Origin: JBOGUF01 sp050696075
Lineage (GTDB): Bacteria > Chloroflexota > Chloroflexia > Thermomicrobiales > UBA6265
Reading direction: 5' to 3'
DNA length: 64,000 nt
Assembly (NCBI GenBank): GCA_050696075.1
Contig: JBOGUF010000142.1
Span: forward strand, 62,001 to 126,000
The notes below the pieces were generated by a model. The model made no database searches. It was not told where the DNA came from and was given only the letters and a program-made list of their open reading frames with translations. A program made the translations under genes and the position numbers. Shown piece after piece: positions 35,302 to 44,394 of this stretch; position 1 is the first letter of the stretch; each line of letters starts with the position of its first letter.

Positions 35302-36969
35302 ATGACGAAGGCCCGTACCGCTGCTGATCAGGACGCCCACGTCGCGCGTGAACAGGCAGCGCCGCTCGCGATCGAGTTCGATCACGTCCAGCACCAATTT
35401 ATCGACGTCGATGTCGACGAGGCAACGAGCCGAAATCCGTTACGGGCCGGCCTTCAGCTCGACCGCGTCCCTGCGCCGTGCGTGATGGTGATCTTCGGCG
35501 TCACCGGCGATCTCACCACGCGCAAGCTGATGCCCGCGTTGTACGATCTGGCGGTCGCTCACCCGTTACCCGACGGGTTCTCGATTGTGGGCGTGTCACG
35601 CCGCGACTGGACCGACGATCAGTTTCGCGATGAGATGCGAAACGCTATCGCCGAATCTACACGAACGCCGATCACCGACGAGAGTTGGAACTACTTCTCG
35701 CGTGGGTTGTTCTTTGTTCGCGGGGACTTCGAAGACCAAAGTTCATACGACACCATCCGTTCACGCGTCGACGTCGTCGAACTCGAGCGCCGAACCGGCG
35801 GCAACCGCCTCTTTTACCTGGCGACACCGCCCAGCTTTTACGGCGCTATCATCCAGCATCTGGGTGCCGTTGGGCTCGCCCGGCGCCAAGACATCTACGC
35901 CGACCCAGACGAGAGTTGGCATCGCATTGTCGTCGAAAAGCCCTTTGGCCGAGATTTGGCGAGCGCGCGAGGTCTCAATGCCGAAATCGCCTCGGTTTTT
36001 TCCGAGCGACAGATCTACCGGATCGATCACTATTTGGGCAAAGAGACCGTCCAGAACGTGCTGGCCTTCCGCTTCGCAAACATCCTGTTCGAACCGGTCT
36101 GGAATCGGCATTTTGTCGATCACGTCCAGATCACGGTTGCCGAGTCAATTGGCCTAGAAGGGCGGGACACTTACTACGAGGAGGCAGGAGCGCTCCGTGA
36201 CATGGTCCAGAGTCACATGCTCCAGCTTCTTTCCGTGGTGGCGATGGAACCACCTGCCTTCTTCAATGGGAACGCCGTACGCGATGAGAAGGTTAAGGTG
36301 CTGCGGTCAGTAGTCCCGCCTCGAGGCGAGAAGTTGGACGTCTTGACCTCCCGAGGGCAGTATGTGTCTGGCTACATTGGCGGCCGGCCGGTCGCTGGCT
36401 TTCGGGAAGAAGAGCAGGTTCAGGCAACGTCGAGCACCGAAACATTTGTGGCCTTGAAACTGGGCATCGACAATTGGCGGTGGGCCGACGTCCCGTTCTA
36501 CCTGCGGACCGGCAAGCGGTTGGCTCGTCGCGTGACCGAGATCGCCATCGAGTTCAAGAACGTGCCACATCTCATGTTCATGGGTCAGGGCGCTCCCGAC
36601 CTTGCGCCGAATGTGCTCACTATGCGGATACAACCGGACGAGGGTATCACGCTCCGATTCGCCGCGAAGGTGCCGGGCGCTGCCACCCAATTGCGCCCGG
36701 TGCGCATGGACTTCCTCTATGGCGCCAGCTTTGGGCAAGCGGGCCCCGATGCCTATGAGCGCCTCCTCCTCGATGCAATGCTCGGCGACCCGACGTTGTT
36801 CGCCCGGCGGGACGAAGTCGAATCGGCGTGGTCCCTGATGCAACCGATCTTGGACGGCTGGAACGAACGTCGCGCAACCGCGGTCTTTCCCTACGAAGCA
36901 GGTACGTGGGGGCCGAAGGAGGCCGACGTGCTCTTGGAACAGGATGGCCGGCAATGGCGGCGTCCCTAG
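35302..36969 (+). CDS. zwf: Glucose-6-phosphate dehydrogenase
   Basis: 555 residues, the first enzyme of the oxidative pentose-phosphate pathway. FGVTGDLTTRKLMPALYDL is the coenzyme-binding start, RIVVEKPFGRD follows, and the substrate-site signature RIDHYLGKE is at 240-248. It has an N-terminal extension of about 60 residues before the Rossmann segment. Directly followed by opcA, whose product is known to activate this enzyme in cyanobacteria and occurs beside zwf in actinobacteria. Confidence 0.96.
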   Translation: MTKARTAADQDAHVAREQAAPLAIEFDHVQHQFIDVDVDEATSRNPLRAGLQLDRVPAPCVMVIFGVTGDLTTRKLMPALYDLAVAHPLPDGFSIVGVSRRDWTDDQFRDEMRNAIAESTRTPITDESWNYFSRGLFFVRGDFEDQSSYDTIRSRVDVVELERRTGGNRLFYLATPPSFYGAIIQHLGAVGLARRQDIYADPDESWHRIVVEKPFGRDLASARGLNAEIASVFSERQIYRIDHYLGKETVQNVLAFRFANILFEPVWNRHFVDHVQITVAESIGLEGRDTYYEEAGALRDMVQSHMLQLLSVVAMEPPAFFNGNAVRDEKVKVLRSVVPPRGEKLDVLTSRGQYVSGYIGGRPVAGFREEEQVQATSSTETFVALKLGIDNWRWADVPFYLRTGKRLARRVTEIAIEFKNVPHLMFMGQGAPDLAPNVLTMRIQPDEGITLRFAAKVPGAATQLRPVRMDFLYGASFGQAGPDAYERLLLDAMLGDPTLFARRDEVESAWSLMQPILDGWNERRATAVFPYEAGTWGPKEADVLLEQDGRQWRRP

Positions 36970-36991
36970 TATCGAGTCGGGTGTTCTTCCT

Positions 36992-38227
36992 ATGACCGCC
37001 TCCCATTCATTAGACGCCGCGGGCGATCGAGTTGCCTCATCACCCGTCGCCGCGACGACGTGGGAAACGCCTTCGGTCGACGCCAAGATCGTCCAACAGG
37101 CGCTCAACTATCTCTGGGCTGAAGTTGGCGAACAATCAACTGATCAGTCGGACGCTAGTCGGGTTGCGATCAGCGATCAAGTCACCACGCGAGCGTCCAC
37201 TGTCAATCTGGTTGTCTTATGTGACTCCGTAGAGACGGCGCGTGACGTCGGCGACGTCGTGGGCCACCTGAGCGAGTTTTGCCCGTCTCGAACGGTCGTC
37301 CTCGTCACGGACGGACCGCATGAGCAAGAGGAACAGTTGACGATCCGTACTGCCGTCTACCAACGACCTGTTGGGCGTGGCAGACTGCCAATCACTTACG
37401 AGACTGTGACGGTGATGGCAAACAGCAAGCGTGCCTCTTCTCTAGCAAATATCGCTTCGACACTGCTGGTTCCTGAACTTCCTGACTTCCTCTGGTGGCA
37501 CTCCCGCGTCTTGCTGGATCATCCCCTGTTCGACGAACTGGCCGACATTACTGATCGGCTGATCGTCGATTCAACGGAAATTGATCAGTCGCTGGACACT
37601 GTTCGCTTCCTGGCGCGTCTGGCAGCCGCACGCACGTCCGAAATTCGGTTGAGCGACCTGACATGGGCTCGACTCACTCCGTGGCGGCACCTCGTCGCTC
37701 AGTTCTACGACGATGCCGAGGCACTGGCAAGCATCGAACATATCGACGAGGTCTGCATCGCGTACGGCTACGATGGTGACGTTGACAGCTCGGGTATCGT
37801 ATCCGGCCTATTGATGTCAGCATGGCTAGCGACACGCTTGGAGTGGATGGCTCCCGGCGAACTTGTTCGCTCCGGCGAGGGATGGCGCCTCACCTTGCGG
37901 GCCGGTCCGAGAGGCGATCAGCGGGAGATCGCGCTTCGGCTTCGACCGGAGGCTGGTGTGACAAAGAAGGTTGGTCTCTCCCGCATCGAAATTCGGGCAT
38001 CGGAGGACGTTCCGTGCGCGCTCGAAATCGTACGCGGAAGCGGACATGGGCTGCTCACGTCGGGAGCACTGATTGATCGTTCGCCTGCTACCCGGCTAAC
38101 GTACGCACGGCCGCAAGAATTAGCCACACTTTTGGGTGAAGAATTGCGGATGTTTGGGCGGGACGTCGTGTTCGAGGACGCGATGATCTACGCGGCCAAA
38201 TTGCTGCCCGATGGGGGAATGGCGTGA
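36992..38227 (+). CDS. opcA: OpcA-like G6PD assembly protein
   Basis: 411 residues resembling OpcA: TVNLVVLCDSVETARDVGDV, FCPSRTVVLVTDGP, SLANIASTLLVPELPDFLWW, and LADITDRLIVDSTEID. OpcA helps G6PD reach its active oligomeric and redox state. Its place right behind zwf supports the call. ATG 36992 lies 22 bp after the zwf stop; an in-frame ATG at 36944 would overlap zwf by 26 bp, and neither has a strong SD, so the start is uncertain. Confidence 0.88.
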   Translation: MTASHSLDAAGDRVASSPVAATTWETPSVDAKIVQQALNYLWAEVGEQSTDQSDASRVAISDQVTTRASTVNLVVLCDSVETARDVGDVVGHLSEFCPSRTVVLVTDGPHEQEEQLTIRTAVYQRPVGRGRLPITYETVTVMANSKRASSLANIASTLLVPELPDFLWWHSRVLLDHPLFDELADITDRLIVDSTEIDQSLDTVRFLARLAAARTSEIRLSDLTWARLTPWRHLVAQFYDDAEALASIEHIDEVCIAYGYDGDVDSSGIVSGLLMSAWLATRLEWMAPGELVRSGEGWRLTLRAGPRGDQREIALRLRPEAGVTKKVGLSRIEIRASEDVPCALEIVRGSGHGLLTSGALIDRSPATRLTYARPQELATLLGEELRMFGRDVVFEDAMIYAAKLLPDGGMA

Positions 38228-38239
38228 TCGGCGAACCTG

Positions 38240-38959
38240 ATGGCCGAATCCATGAATCAACGTGAACGGCTGGACATACTCGGCAGACACGCCGCGATGC
38301 TGATAGCACCGGGCAACCGGGTCGGGTTAGGGTCGGGTTCGACCGCAGAGGCATTCATTCGAGCGCTTGGAGAGAGCGTGGCCGAGGGACTTCGAATCGA
38401 GGCCGTGGCCACCTCCCGCCGGTCCGCACATCTCGCCCGGAGCCTCGGCATACCGCTTGTCTCCATCGACGACGTTGACGGCCTCGACCTCGGCATCGAC
38501 GGCGCGGACGAGATCGATCCCGCACTCAACCTCACCAAGGGACGCGGCGGTGCGTTACTCTTCGAAAAGCTCGTCGCCCGGATATGCCGCAAGTTTGTCG
38601 TCGTTGCGGCCGAAGACAAGCTCGTCCCGATGCTAGGTATGCGGATGCCGCTGCCTGTCGAGATCGTCCCGTTCGCTTGGCGTCACACGGCGAGTGCGAT
38701 CGAGGCACTTGGACTTCAAGTGTCGCTTCGGTGCCACGACTCGACGTATGACCCCGATCCGTTCCTCACCGATGGGGGGCATTTCCTCCTCGACTGTGTC
38801 ACCGGCCCTGTGAACGATGCGTTGTCGTTAGCCAACCAGCTCAAGGCCATTCCGGGGGTCGTCGATCACGGCTATTTTGTGGGCATGGCCTCAAGCTGTC
38901 TGATCGTGGGTCAAGATGGAAACGTCCGAACAGTCTTGCCTGTTAGTTGGCCGGAATGA
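38240..38959 (+). CDS. rpiA: Ribose-5-phosphate isomerase A
   Basis: 239 residues: VGLGSGSTAEAFIRALGE (phosphate-binding loop), IDGADEIDPALNLTKGRGGA (catalytic-site signature), EKLVARICRKFVVVAAEDKL, LPVEIVPFAW and FLTDGGHFLLDC. Converts ribulose-5-phosphate to ribose-5-phosphate. Last gene of the pentose-phosphate run, 12 bp after opcA. Its 3' end overlaps the convergent YciI-like gene by 17 bp. Confidence 0.95.
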   Translation: MAESMNQRERLDILGRHAAMLIAPGNRVGLGSGSTAEAFIRALGESVAEGLRIEAVATSRRSAHLARSLGIPLVSIDDVDGLDLGIDGADEIDPALNLTKGRGGALLFEKLVARICRKFVVVAAEDKLVPMLGMRMPLPVEIVPFAWRHTASAIEALGLQVSLRCHDSTYDPDPFLTDGGHFLLDCVTGPVNDALSLANQLKAIPGVVDHGYFVGMASSCLIVGQDGNVRTVLPVSWPE

Positions 38960-39215
38960 TGCGACGCCACTCTCGAATTTCTAGATGGTCGATCACCCCC
39001 GCCTTGGAGTACGGATCCTGTTCGATCAGCAAGCGAACCTCGGCGTCATCTCCTGCTTCATAGATGATGAGCGCTCCTGCCTCATCCGCGAACGGTCCCG
39101 ATTCGTGGAGCTTGCCTTGGGCATGGAGTGAGGCGAGATACTCTCGGTGCTGAGGTCGCACCTCGAGCCGCCGCTCCCGATCGCCGAACGTCAAAATCGC
39201 GACAAATCGAGCCAA
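38943..39215 (-). CDS. YciI-family protein
   Basis: 90 residues with a ferredoxin-like fold of the YCII group: RFVAILTFGDRERRLEVRPQ, HREYLASLHAQGKLHESGPF, GALIIYEAGD, LIEQDPYSKAGVIDHLEIRE. Asp and His positions usual in the family (HREYL, DPY) are present. Members bind small ligands or act in degradation of organic compounds; the role here is unknown. Convergent with rpiA. Confidence 0.8.
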   Translation of the reverse strand: MARFVAILTFGDRERRLEVRPQHREYLASLHAQGKLHESGPFADEAGALIIYEAGDDAEVRLLIEQDPYSKAGVIDHLEIREWRRIIPAN

Positions 39216-39287
39216 TCCAGTGCCTCCTTTGACTGATACCCAAATATCCGGCGGCGAACGCCGAGAGAAGCCGCTCGGTTGCTTGCC

Positions 39288-39317
39288 CTGACGGCCGACC
39301 GTGCCGTAGTCTACACT
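39288..39317 (+). promoter_or_regulatory. Possible mutS promoter
   Basis: CTGACG (39288-39293) and TACACT (39312-39317) are 18 bp apart, giving a predicted start near 39324 and a leader of about 40 nt before mutS. Motif match only. Confidence 0.4.
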
Positions 39318-39363
39318 CCGTCGCCCCGCAACCGACTTTGGCGCGAAGGAATGCTAAATCAAT

Positions 39364-42072
39364 ATGGCGTCTGATGACCGTGCCAAGGAGTCCGAGATTG
39401 GCGACCACGAGGTGCCCCTTCGTCGCCAGTATCTGCAAATCAAATCCCGCTTTCCCGACACCATCTTGCTGTTCCGGCTCGGCGACTTCTACGAGACGTT
39501 CGACCGTGACGCGGAGATTGCCGCCCACGTTCTGGACATCGTCCTCACGAGCCGGGAAATGGGAAAGGGCAGGCGTGTGCCGCTCGCCGGCATTCCGTAC
39601 CATGCCGCCGAGGCACACATCGGCCGATTAATCGCCGCTGGTCATAAGGTGGCGGTTTGCGAGCAAGTTGGGCACGTCACAAAGGGGCGCGGCCTCGTCG
39701 AGCGGGACGTGACACGGGTAGTCACGCCAGGGACCGTCTTGGACCCGGCCGTTCTGAACGGCAGGACGAACAACTACATCGCCTCGGTCGCCGTCGATGG
39801 CGCCCGGTACGGAATCGCTGCCGCGGACCTGAGTACCGGTGAGTTTGTTGCGACCGAAGCACTCGCGGTCAGTACCCACGAAGCCAGGCTGGCAGCACAA
39901 CGAGAACTCCTCCGGCTTCAACCGGCAGAGATCGTCATGCCGGAAGGTCTAGACCTGCTCGACGCCGCCAATAGTGCGGGCCAGCCATCAGGATCCATGA
40001 CCGTAAGTCGAACTGAGGCGTGGCATTGGCGGCAGGATCGAGCCGAAGAAGTGCTCCAGCAACATTTCCGAGTTGACTCCCTCGACGGCTACGGCTGCGC
40101 GGAAAGGCCATACGCCATCGTCGCGGCCGGTGGCCTCCTTCAATACCTACTCGAATCTCAAGTCGGCAACGTAAGTCAGATCGCCGACCTCTCGACGTAT
40201 AGTCTTGAGCGATTCATGACGCTCGACGCGCAGACTCGCCGGAACCTCGAGTTAATCGAAAGTGGAACCGGTGACCGACGCCATAGCCTCATCGCCGTTC
40301 TCGACCAGACCCGCACACCGATGGGCGCTCGACTGTTGAGGAGATGGGTGGGGCAGCCGCTCCTGGACCTTAGTGAGCTAGAGGAACGCCAGGACGCGGT
40401 TGAGTCCTTCGTTGAAGACTCGCTGCGACGAGTCGACGTCCGCGCTACCCTCGGGGGTGTGGCTGACATAGAGCGGCTGGTGAATCGCGCGATCGTCGGC
40501 ATCGCCTCACCGCGTGATTTGGGTGTCATGCGGACTTCGCTTGCGCTCGTTCCCTCACTCCAAGAACGGGCCGGACACGTCGTCGGCTGGGATGCCCTGC
40601 CCGACGTCACACCGGTTTACCAGTTGCTCAGACAGGCATTGGTCGATGATCCGCCCGCATCGCTCGGCAGTGGTGCTGTGTTCCGCCAGGGGTTCGCGCC
40701 AGATCTCGACGGACACCGGCGGCGAGCACACGAAGCGCGCGACTGGATCGCCGGACTTGAGCGCACCGAACGTGAGCGGACCGGCATTCGATCCCTGAAG
40801 GTCGGGTACAACAAGGTGTTCGGCTACTACATCGAAGTCACTGCCGCTGCCGTAGCGAACGCGGAACGTGATCGCGCCGCAAGTGGATCGCCGAACGGTT
40901 CAGTCTTGCCAGGCGACTACATCCCGAAACAATCGCTGTCGAATGCCACACGCTATTTCACACCGCAACTCAAAGAGTACGAAACGATTGTGCTTACCGC
41001 ACAGGAAACGCTCGCGGAAGTCGAGACGGACGCATTTCGCCGTCTCATGGCGGAAGTGGCGGGATACAGTCCGCGTTTACTGGTCACGGCGCGGGCGCTT
41101 GCCCGTCTTGACGTCGTGTCGACTCTCGCTGAGGTCGCGGTGCAGCGTCGATACGTGCGACCAGCCTTGAACGATTCGACCTCCGTCGAGATTATTGCCG
41201 GACGTCACCCCACGATCGAGGCGGTCCTCGGGCCGGGGGAGTTTGTGCCAAACGACACCAAACTCGACACGGACGGCTCCCAGATCGTGATCCTGACCGG
41301 ACCAAACATGGCTGGGAAGAGCAGTTGGTTGCGCCAAACCGCGCTGATCGTCTTACTCGCCCAGATCGGCTCCTTCGTCCCGGCGGTGCGAGCCAGCATC
41401 GGCCTGGTCGATCGCATCTTTACGCGCATTGGCGCCCAGGACGACATCACTTCGGGCCAAAGCACCTTCATGGTTGAGATGCTCGAAACGGCCAACATTC
41501 TCCATCATGCGACGCGCCGGAGCCTCGTCATTCTGGATGAAATCGGTCGTGGCACGAGCACCTACGATGGATTGGCTATCGCGCGCGCGATCGTCGAGTA
41601 TCTCCACAACAGTCCGCGCTTGGGCGGGCGCACGCTCTTTGCAACCCACTACCATGAACTGGCTGAGTTGGACCGCGCGCTGCCTCGCGTGCGAACCGCC
41701 AAGATGGACGTATTGGATGATGGAGAGCAAATCGTCTTTCTTCGACATGTCGTGCCGGGAGGATCGGATCGTTCCTACGGCTTACACGTCGCTCAACTTG
41801 CCGGCATGCCAAAAGGCGTCGTGCGCCGTGCTCAAGAGATTCTGGACGAACTCGAACACGCCGATGGCGCGAAGAGTGAACGAATCGGGCGACGCGCTGC
41901 CATGCGGGCGGACGTCAGAACGTCCGAGGAACAACCCGCGCTCCAACTCACGTTCTTCAGCCCGCTCAACCCGATCGTGGACGAACTCAAGCAACTTGAA
42001 GTCGAAGCGCTTTCTCCACTGGATGCGATCACGAAACTCTTCGAGCTTCAACGACTAGCGCGCGAGAACTAA
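39364..42072 (+). CDS. mutS: DNA mismatch repair protein MutS
   Basis: 902 residues, full-length MutS1. The mismatch-reading Phe-x-Glu is at F42-Y43-E44 (RLGDFYETF). The clamp/lever region is in the middle (VGYNKVFGYYIEVT). The ATPase has Walker A GPNMAGKSS at 646-654, VILDEIGRGTSTYDGLAIA (Walker B and signature) and LFATHYHELAEL. No mutL follows in the window. It recognises mispaired DNA after replication. The start ATG 39364 has no strong SD (upstream AAGGAATG). Confidence 0.97.
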   Translation: MASDDRAKESEIGDHEVPLRRQYLQIKSRFPDTILLFRLGDFYETFDRDAEIAAHVLDIVLTSREMGKGRRVPLAGIPYHAAEAHIGRLIAAGHKVAVCEQVGHVTKGRGLVERDVTRVVTPGTVLDPAVLNGRTNNYIASVAVDGARYGIAAADLSTGEFVATEALAVSTHEARLAAQRELLRLQPAEIVMPEGLDLLDAANSAGQPSGSMTVSRTEAWHWRQDRAEEVLQQHFRVDSLDGYGCAERPYAIVAAGGLLQYLLESQVGNVSQIADLSTYSLERFMTLDAQTRRNLELIESGTGDRRHSLIAVLDQTRTPMGARLLRRWVGQPLLDLSELEERQDAVESFVEDSLRRVDVRATLGGVADIERLVNRAIVGIASPRDLGVMRTSLALVPSLQERAGHVVGWDALPDVTPVYQLLRQALVDDPPASLGSGAVFRQGFAPDLDGHRRRAHEARDWIAGLERTERERTGIRSLKVGYNKVFGYYIEVTAAAVANAERDRAASGSPNGSVLPGDYIPKQSLSNATRYFTPQLKEYETIVLTAQETLAEVETDAFRRLMAEVAGYSPRLLVTARALARLDVVSTLAEVAVQRRYVRPALNDSTSVEIIAGRHPTIEAVLGPGEFVPNDTKLDTDGSQIVILTGPNMAGKSSWLRQTALIVLLAQIGSFVPAVRASIGLVDRIFTRIGAQDDITSGQSTFMVEMLETANILHHATRRSLVILDEIGRGTSTYDGLAIARAIVEYLHNSPRLGGRTLFATHYHELAELDRALPRVRTAKMDVLDDGEQIVFLRHVVPGGSDRSYGLHVAQLAGMPKGVVRRAQEILDELEHADGAKSERIGRRAAMRADVRTSEEQPALQLTFFSPLNPIVDELKQLEVEALSPLDAITKLFELQRLAREN

Positions 42073-42085
42073 GCATCCATGGCAG

Positions 42086-42517
42086 TCATTCCGCTTGCTT
42101 TGCCGCGACGCGGTCCAAGAGGGGTTGAACTGATTCCACCAGTAAGCGGTACTCGCGGCGATGGGCTTGGGTGAGTGACCGCAACATGTCGGCGCCTTTG
42201 TCGGTTAAATGAACATGGACTTTGCGCCGTTCAACTGTCGATCCCTCGCGTCGCACAAGGCCATGGTCCTCAAGCCGGTTCACGAGACCGACCGCGGAAT
42301 GGTGACGGATTTGCAGCGCCAGCGCGAGGTCACCGATGGTGGGCGCCCCTGCCGCTGAAGTCCCTCGAATCGCCAAGAGCAGTTGGTGTTGCCGCGGAGT
42401 CAAGCCAATTGAACGAGCCGCATCTTCGCTGAATCGAAGGAAACGGCGCAGACCCGCTCGAAATGCGGCAATCGTGTGATAGTCGTCGTCAGTCAGGGAA
42501 TCTGCTTCGGGCGACAC
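42086..42517 (-). CDS. MarR-family transcriptional regulator
   Basis: 143 residues: GLTPRQHQLLLAIRGTSAAG, GDLALALQIRHHSAVGLVNR (recognition helix) and VRREGSTVERRKVHVHLTDK (wing). This is a classic MarR winged helix-turn-helix repressor. It is 74 bp downstream of the GH57 branching enzyme on the same strand... its start lies 75 bp past that gene's stop, so co-transcription is possible. Convergent with mutS. Target unknown. Confidence 0.88.
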   Translation of the reverse strand: MSPEADSLTDDDYHTIAAFRAGLRRFLRFSEDAARSIGLTPRQHQLLLAIRGTSAAGAPTIGDLALALQIRHHSAVGLVNRLEDHGLVRREGSTVERRKVHVHLTDKGADMLRSLTQAHRREYRLLVESVQPLLDRVAAKQAE

Positions 42518-42591
42518 GGTCTACCTCCGGAAAAGGCGCCGAGCGCCGTCGGCATGCCAACGGCCACGCTCTGCTCGGCTCCGCCGCATGG

Positions 42592-44310
42592 TTACTTCAA
42601 TGATCTGTCGGCCGCCGCGCTGCCTTGCCGTTCGACAAAGTCGCGATAGTCGATGCCAGGAAACGGATTATCGCGCTCCGACAGCACGCGAATAAAGGCC
42701 CGCTCGTCATCAGTCAGTGCATTGTCGCGCTCGATCAAAACGGCGAGTTGGTTGAAGCGCTCGACGTGCTCGGAAAAGCGCTGGGACGCATATTCTTTCG
42801 CCTGGCCAGTCGTCACTAAGAACGGCCAGTCGCTGCTCTCGAGTAGGAGGAGCTCACGCGCGGCTTGATTGAGAAGATCGAGGCGCTCGCCCTTCGCCTC
42901 CGCCGATTGCGCCACCAGTCCCTCCATACGCTGTTCGGCGGCATGGATCTGAGGCCACATCCATTGCGTGTCGACGTTGAGCCAGGTGAAATGACTCCCA
43001 CCTGCCCCCCAGCTCGATTCTGGCAAGGCCATGACCCGGTCGGGAGCGTGTTCCTCGATGATCCTGGAGGCGGTTGTCATCTCGACGTCGTCGCGCGTCG
43101 CCAGCCCACGGAGGACATTCTTGAGCCACTCGACGCCCTCGAACCACCAGTGGCCAAAGAGTTCGGTATCGTAGGCCGCCGCGATGACACCGAAACGGCC
43201 GGTTTCGTCTCGATTGGATTGCAGCAGTTCGGCAACGAGTCCGACGAAATGATCGGCATGCTCTTTAGCGCGCGCTGACGCCTGTGCCGGCTCGTAAAGG
43301 GGCTTCTCTCCCAGGTCAACGTTGGCGCCGCCGACACGCCAATATTGCATGCCGGACTTTCCGTCTTTCCGGTGGAACTCACGATAGACGTAATCGCCAG
43401 GGTAGCCGAAGGTTCCCGACCAAACCTGCTGACCCGTTCTGTTGTTCCGACCGAGCACCGCGACCTGGCCGGGCGCATCGCCGACCCAATACGGCCGAAA
43501 GGTTGTTCCGGGTTCTTGTTGTTCCTCAGGCGAGAGCGACAACGCGTATCGTCGCGGCACCGATCCGTAGGGACCAATCGCTTCTCCGGCCGCCTTGCCT
43601 ACCGGCTGCCCTCCCTCGACCGTGTGCGTCTCACTGAAGAAGACGCGAAGGCCCTCCGCGGCCAGAAACGATTCGAGACCCGGCCGCCGGTGCGATTCTC
43701 CTCCGCTCTTCTCGATGATGGCCGAACGATAGGCGCACTCGGGTAACCAGATCGCTTTCGGATGCCGGCCAAAGTGGCGACGGTACGCTTCGACGCCCGT
43801 GCGAATCTGTCCGTAGATCGACGAGTCTCGTGACAGCAACGGCAAGTATCCATGGGTGGCCGCCGAGGTCGCGATCTCGATGTATCCGGCATCCTGCAAT
43901 TGCCGAAATGCGCCGAGCAAGTCTTGTTGATAGCGATCCCGAAAGCTTGTCAGAGTTCGCGCGTACCAGTGGTGGTAAAAGCGCGCGAGGTCGCGCATGG
44001 CCGGATCATGCGCTTCCTCGAATCGCGTCACATCGTTCCCGGCCCACGCCGCGCGCTCGGCCGCGTAGTGGACGAAGTGTTCGATGATCAGCGGATCAGA
44101 CAATTGCTCCGCGAGGATTGGGGTTATGTCGATGGTGAGGTGGAAATGAATCTCCTCTGCTTGTAAGTCATGCAGCGCGTCGAGAAGCGGTACATATGTC
44201 TCCGCGATCGCCTCATGCACCCACTCTTCACCGTGCGGCCACATGCCAGCTTGACGAGCAAATGGCAGATGGCTGTGCAGAACGAATGTGAATGCGCCGG
44301 CCTTTTCCAT
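42592..44310 (-). CDS. GH57-family 1,4-alpha-glucan branching enzyme
   Basis: 572 residues. FTFVLHSHLPFARQAGMWPH and EEWVHEAIAETYVPLLDAL match the start of GH57 branching enzymes such as those of mycobacteria and Thermus. IWLPECAYRSAI carries the nucleophile glutamate and YDTELFGHWWFEGVEWL the acid aspartate. The enzyme makes alpha-1,6 branches in glucan, the step needed after GlgE. ATG 44310 follows GGAGG; a TTG four codons upstream is possible. Lies 84 bp downstream of malQ on the same strand. Confidence 0.9.
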   Translation of the reverse strand: MEKAGAFTFVLHSHLPFARQAGMWPHGEEWVHEAIAETYVPLLDALHDLQAEEIHFHLTIDITPILAEQLSDPLIIEHFVHYAAERAAWAGNDVTRFEEAHDPAMRDLARFYHHWYARTLTSFRDRYQQDLLGAFRQLQDAGYIEIATSAATHGYLPLLSRDSSIYGQIRTGVEAYRRHFGRHPKAIWLPECAYRSAIIEKSGGESHRRPGLESFLAAEGLRVFFSETHTVEGGQPVGKAAGEAIGPYGSVPRRYALSLSPEEQQEPGTTFRPYWVGDAPGQVAVLGRNNRTGQQVWSGTFGYPGDYVYREFHRKDGKSGMQYWRVGGANVDLGEKPLYEPAQASARAKEHADHFVGLVAELLQSNRDETGRFGVIAAAYDTELFGHWWFEGVEWLKNVLRGLATRDDVEMTTASRIIEEHAPDRVMALPESSWGAGGSHFTWLNVDTQWMWPQIHAAEQRMEGLVAQSAEAKGERLDLLNQAARELLLLESSDWPFLVTTGQAKEYASQRFSEHVERFNQLAVLIERDNALTDDERAFIRVLSERDNPFPGIDYRDFVERQGSAAADRSLK

Positions 44311-44394
44311 ATGGTCCTCCAATGCTCAGACGCCATCGCGCCAGTGCCGAAGTCGTTCGCGCTCCGATCCGACGGCAATCCGAACGCTTGCTAC

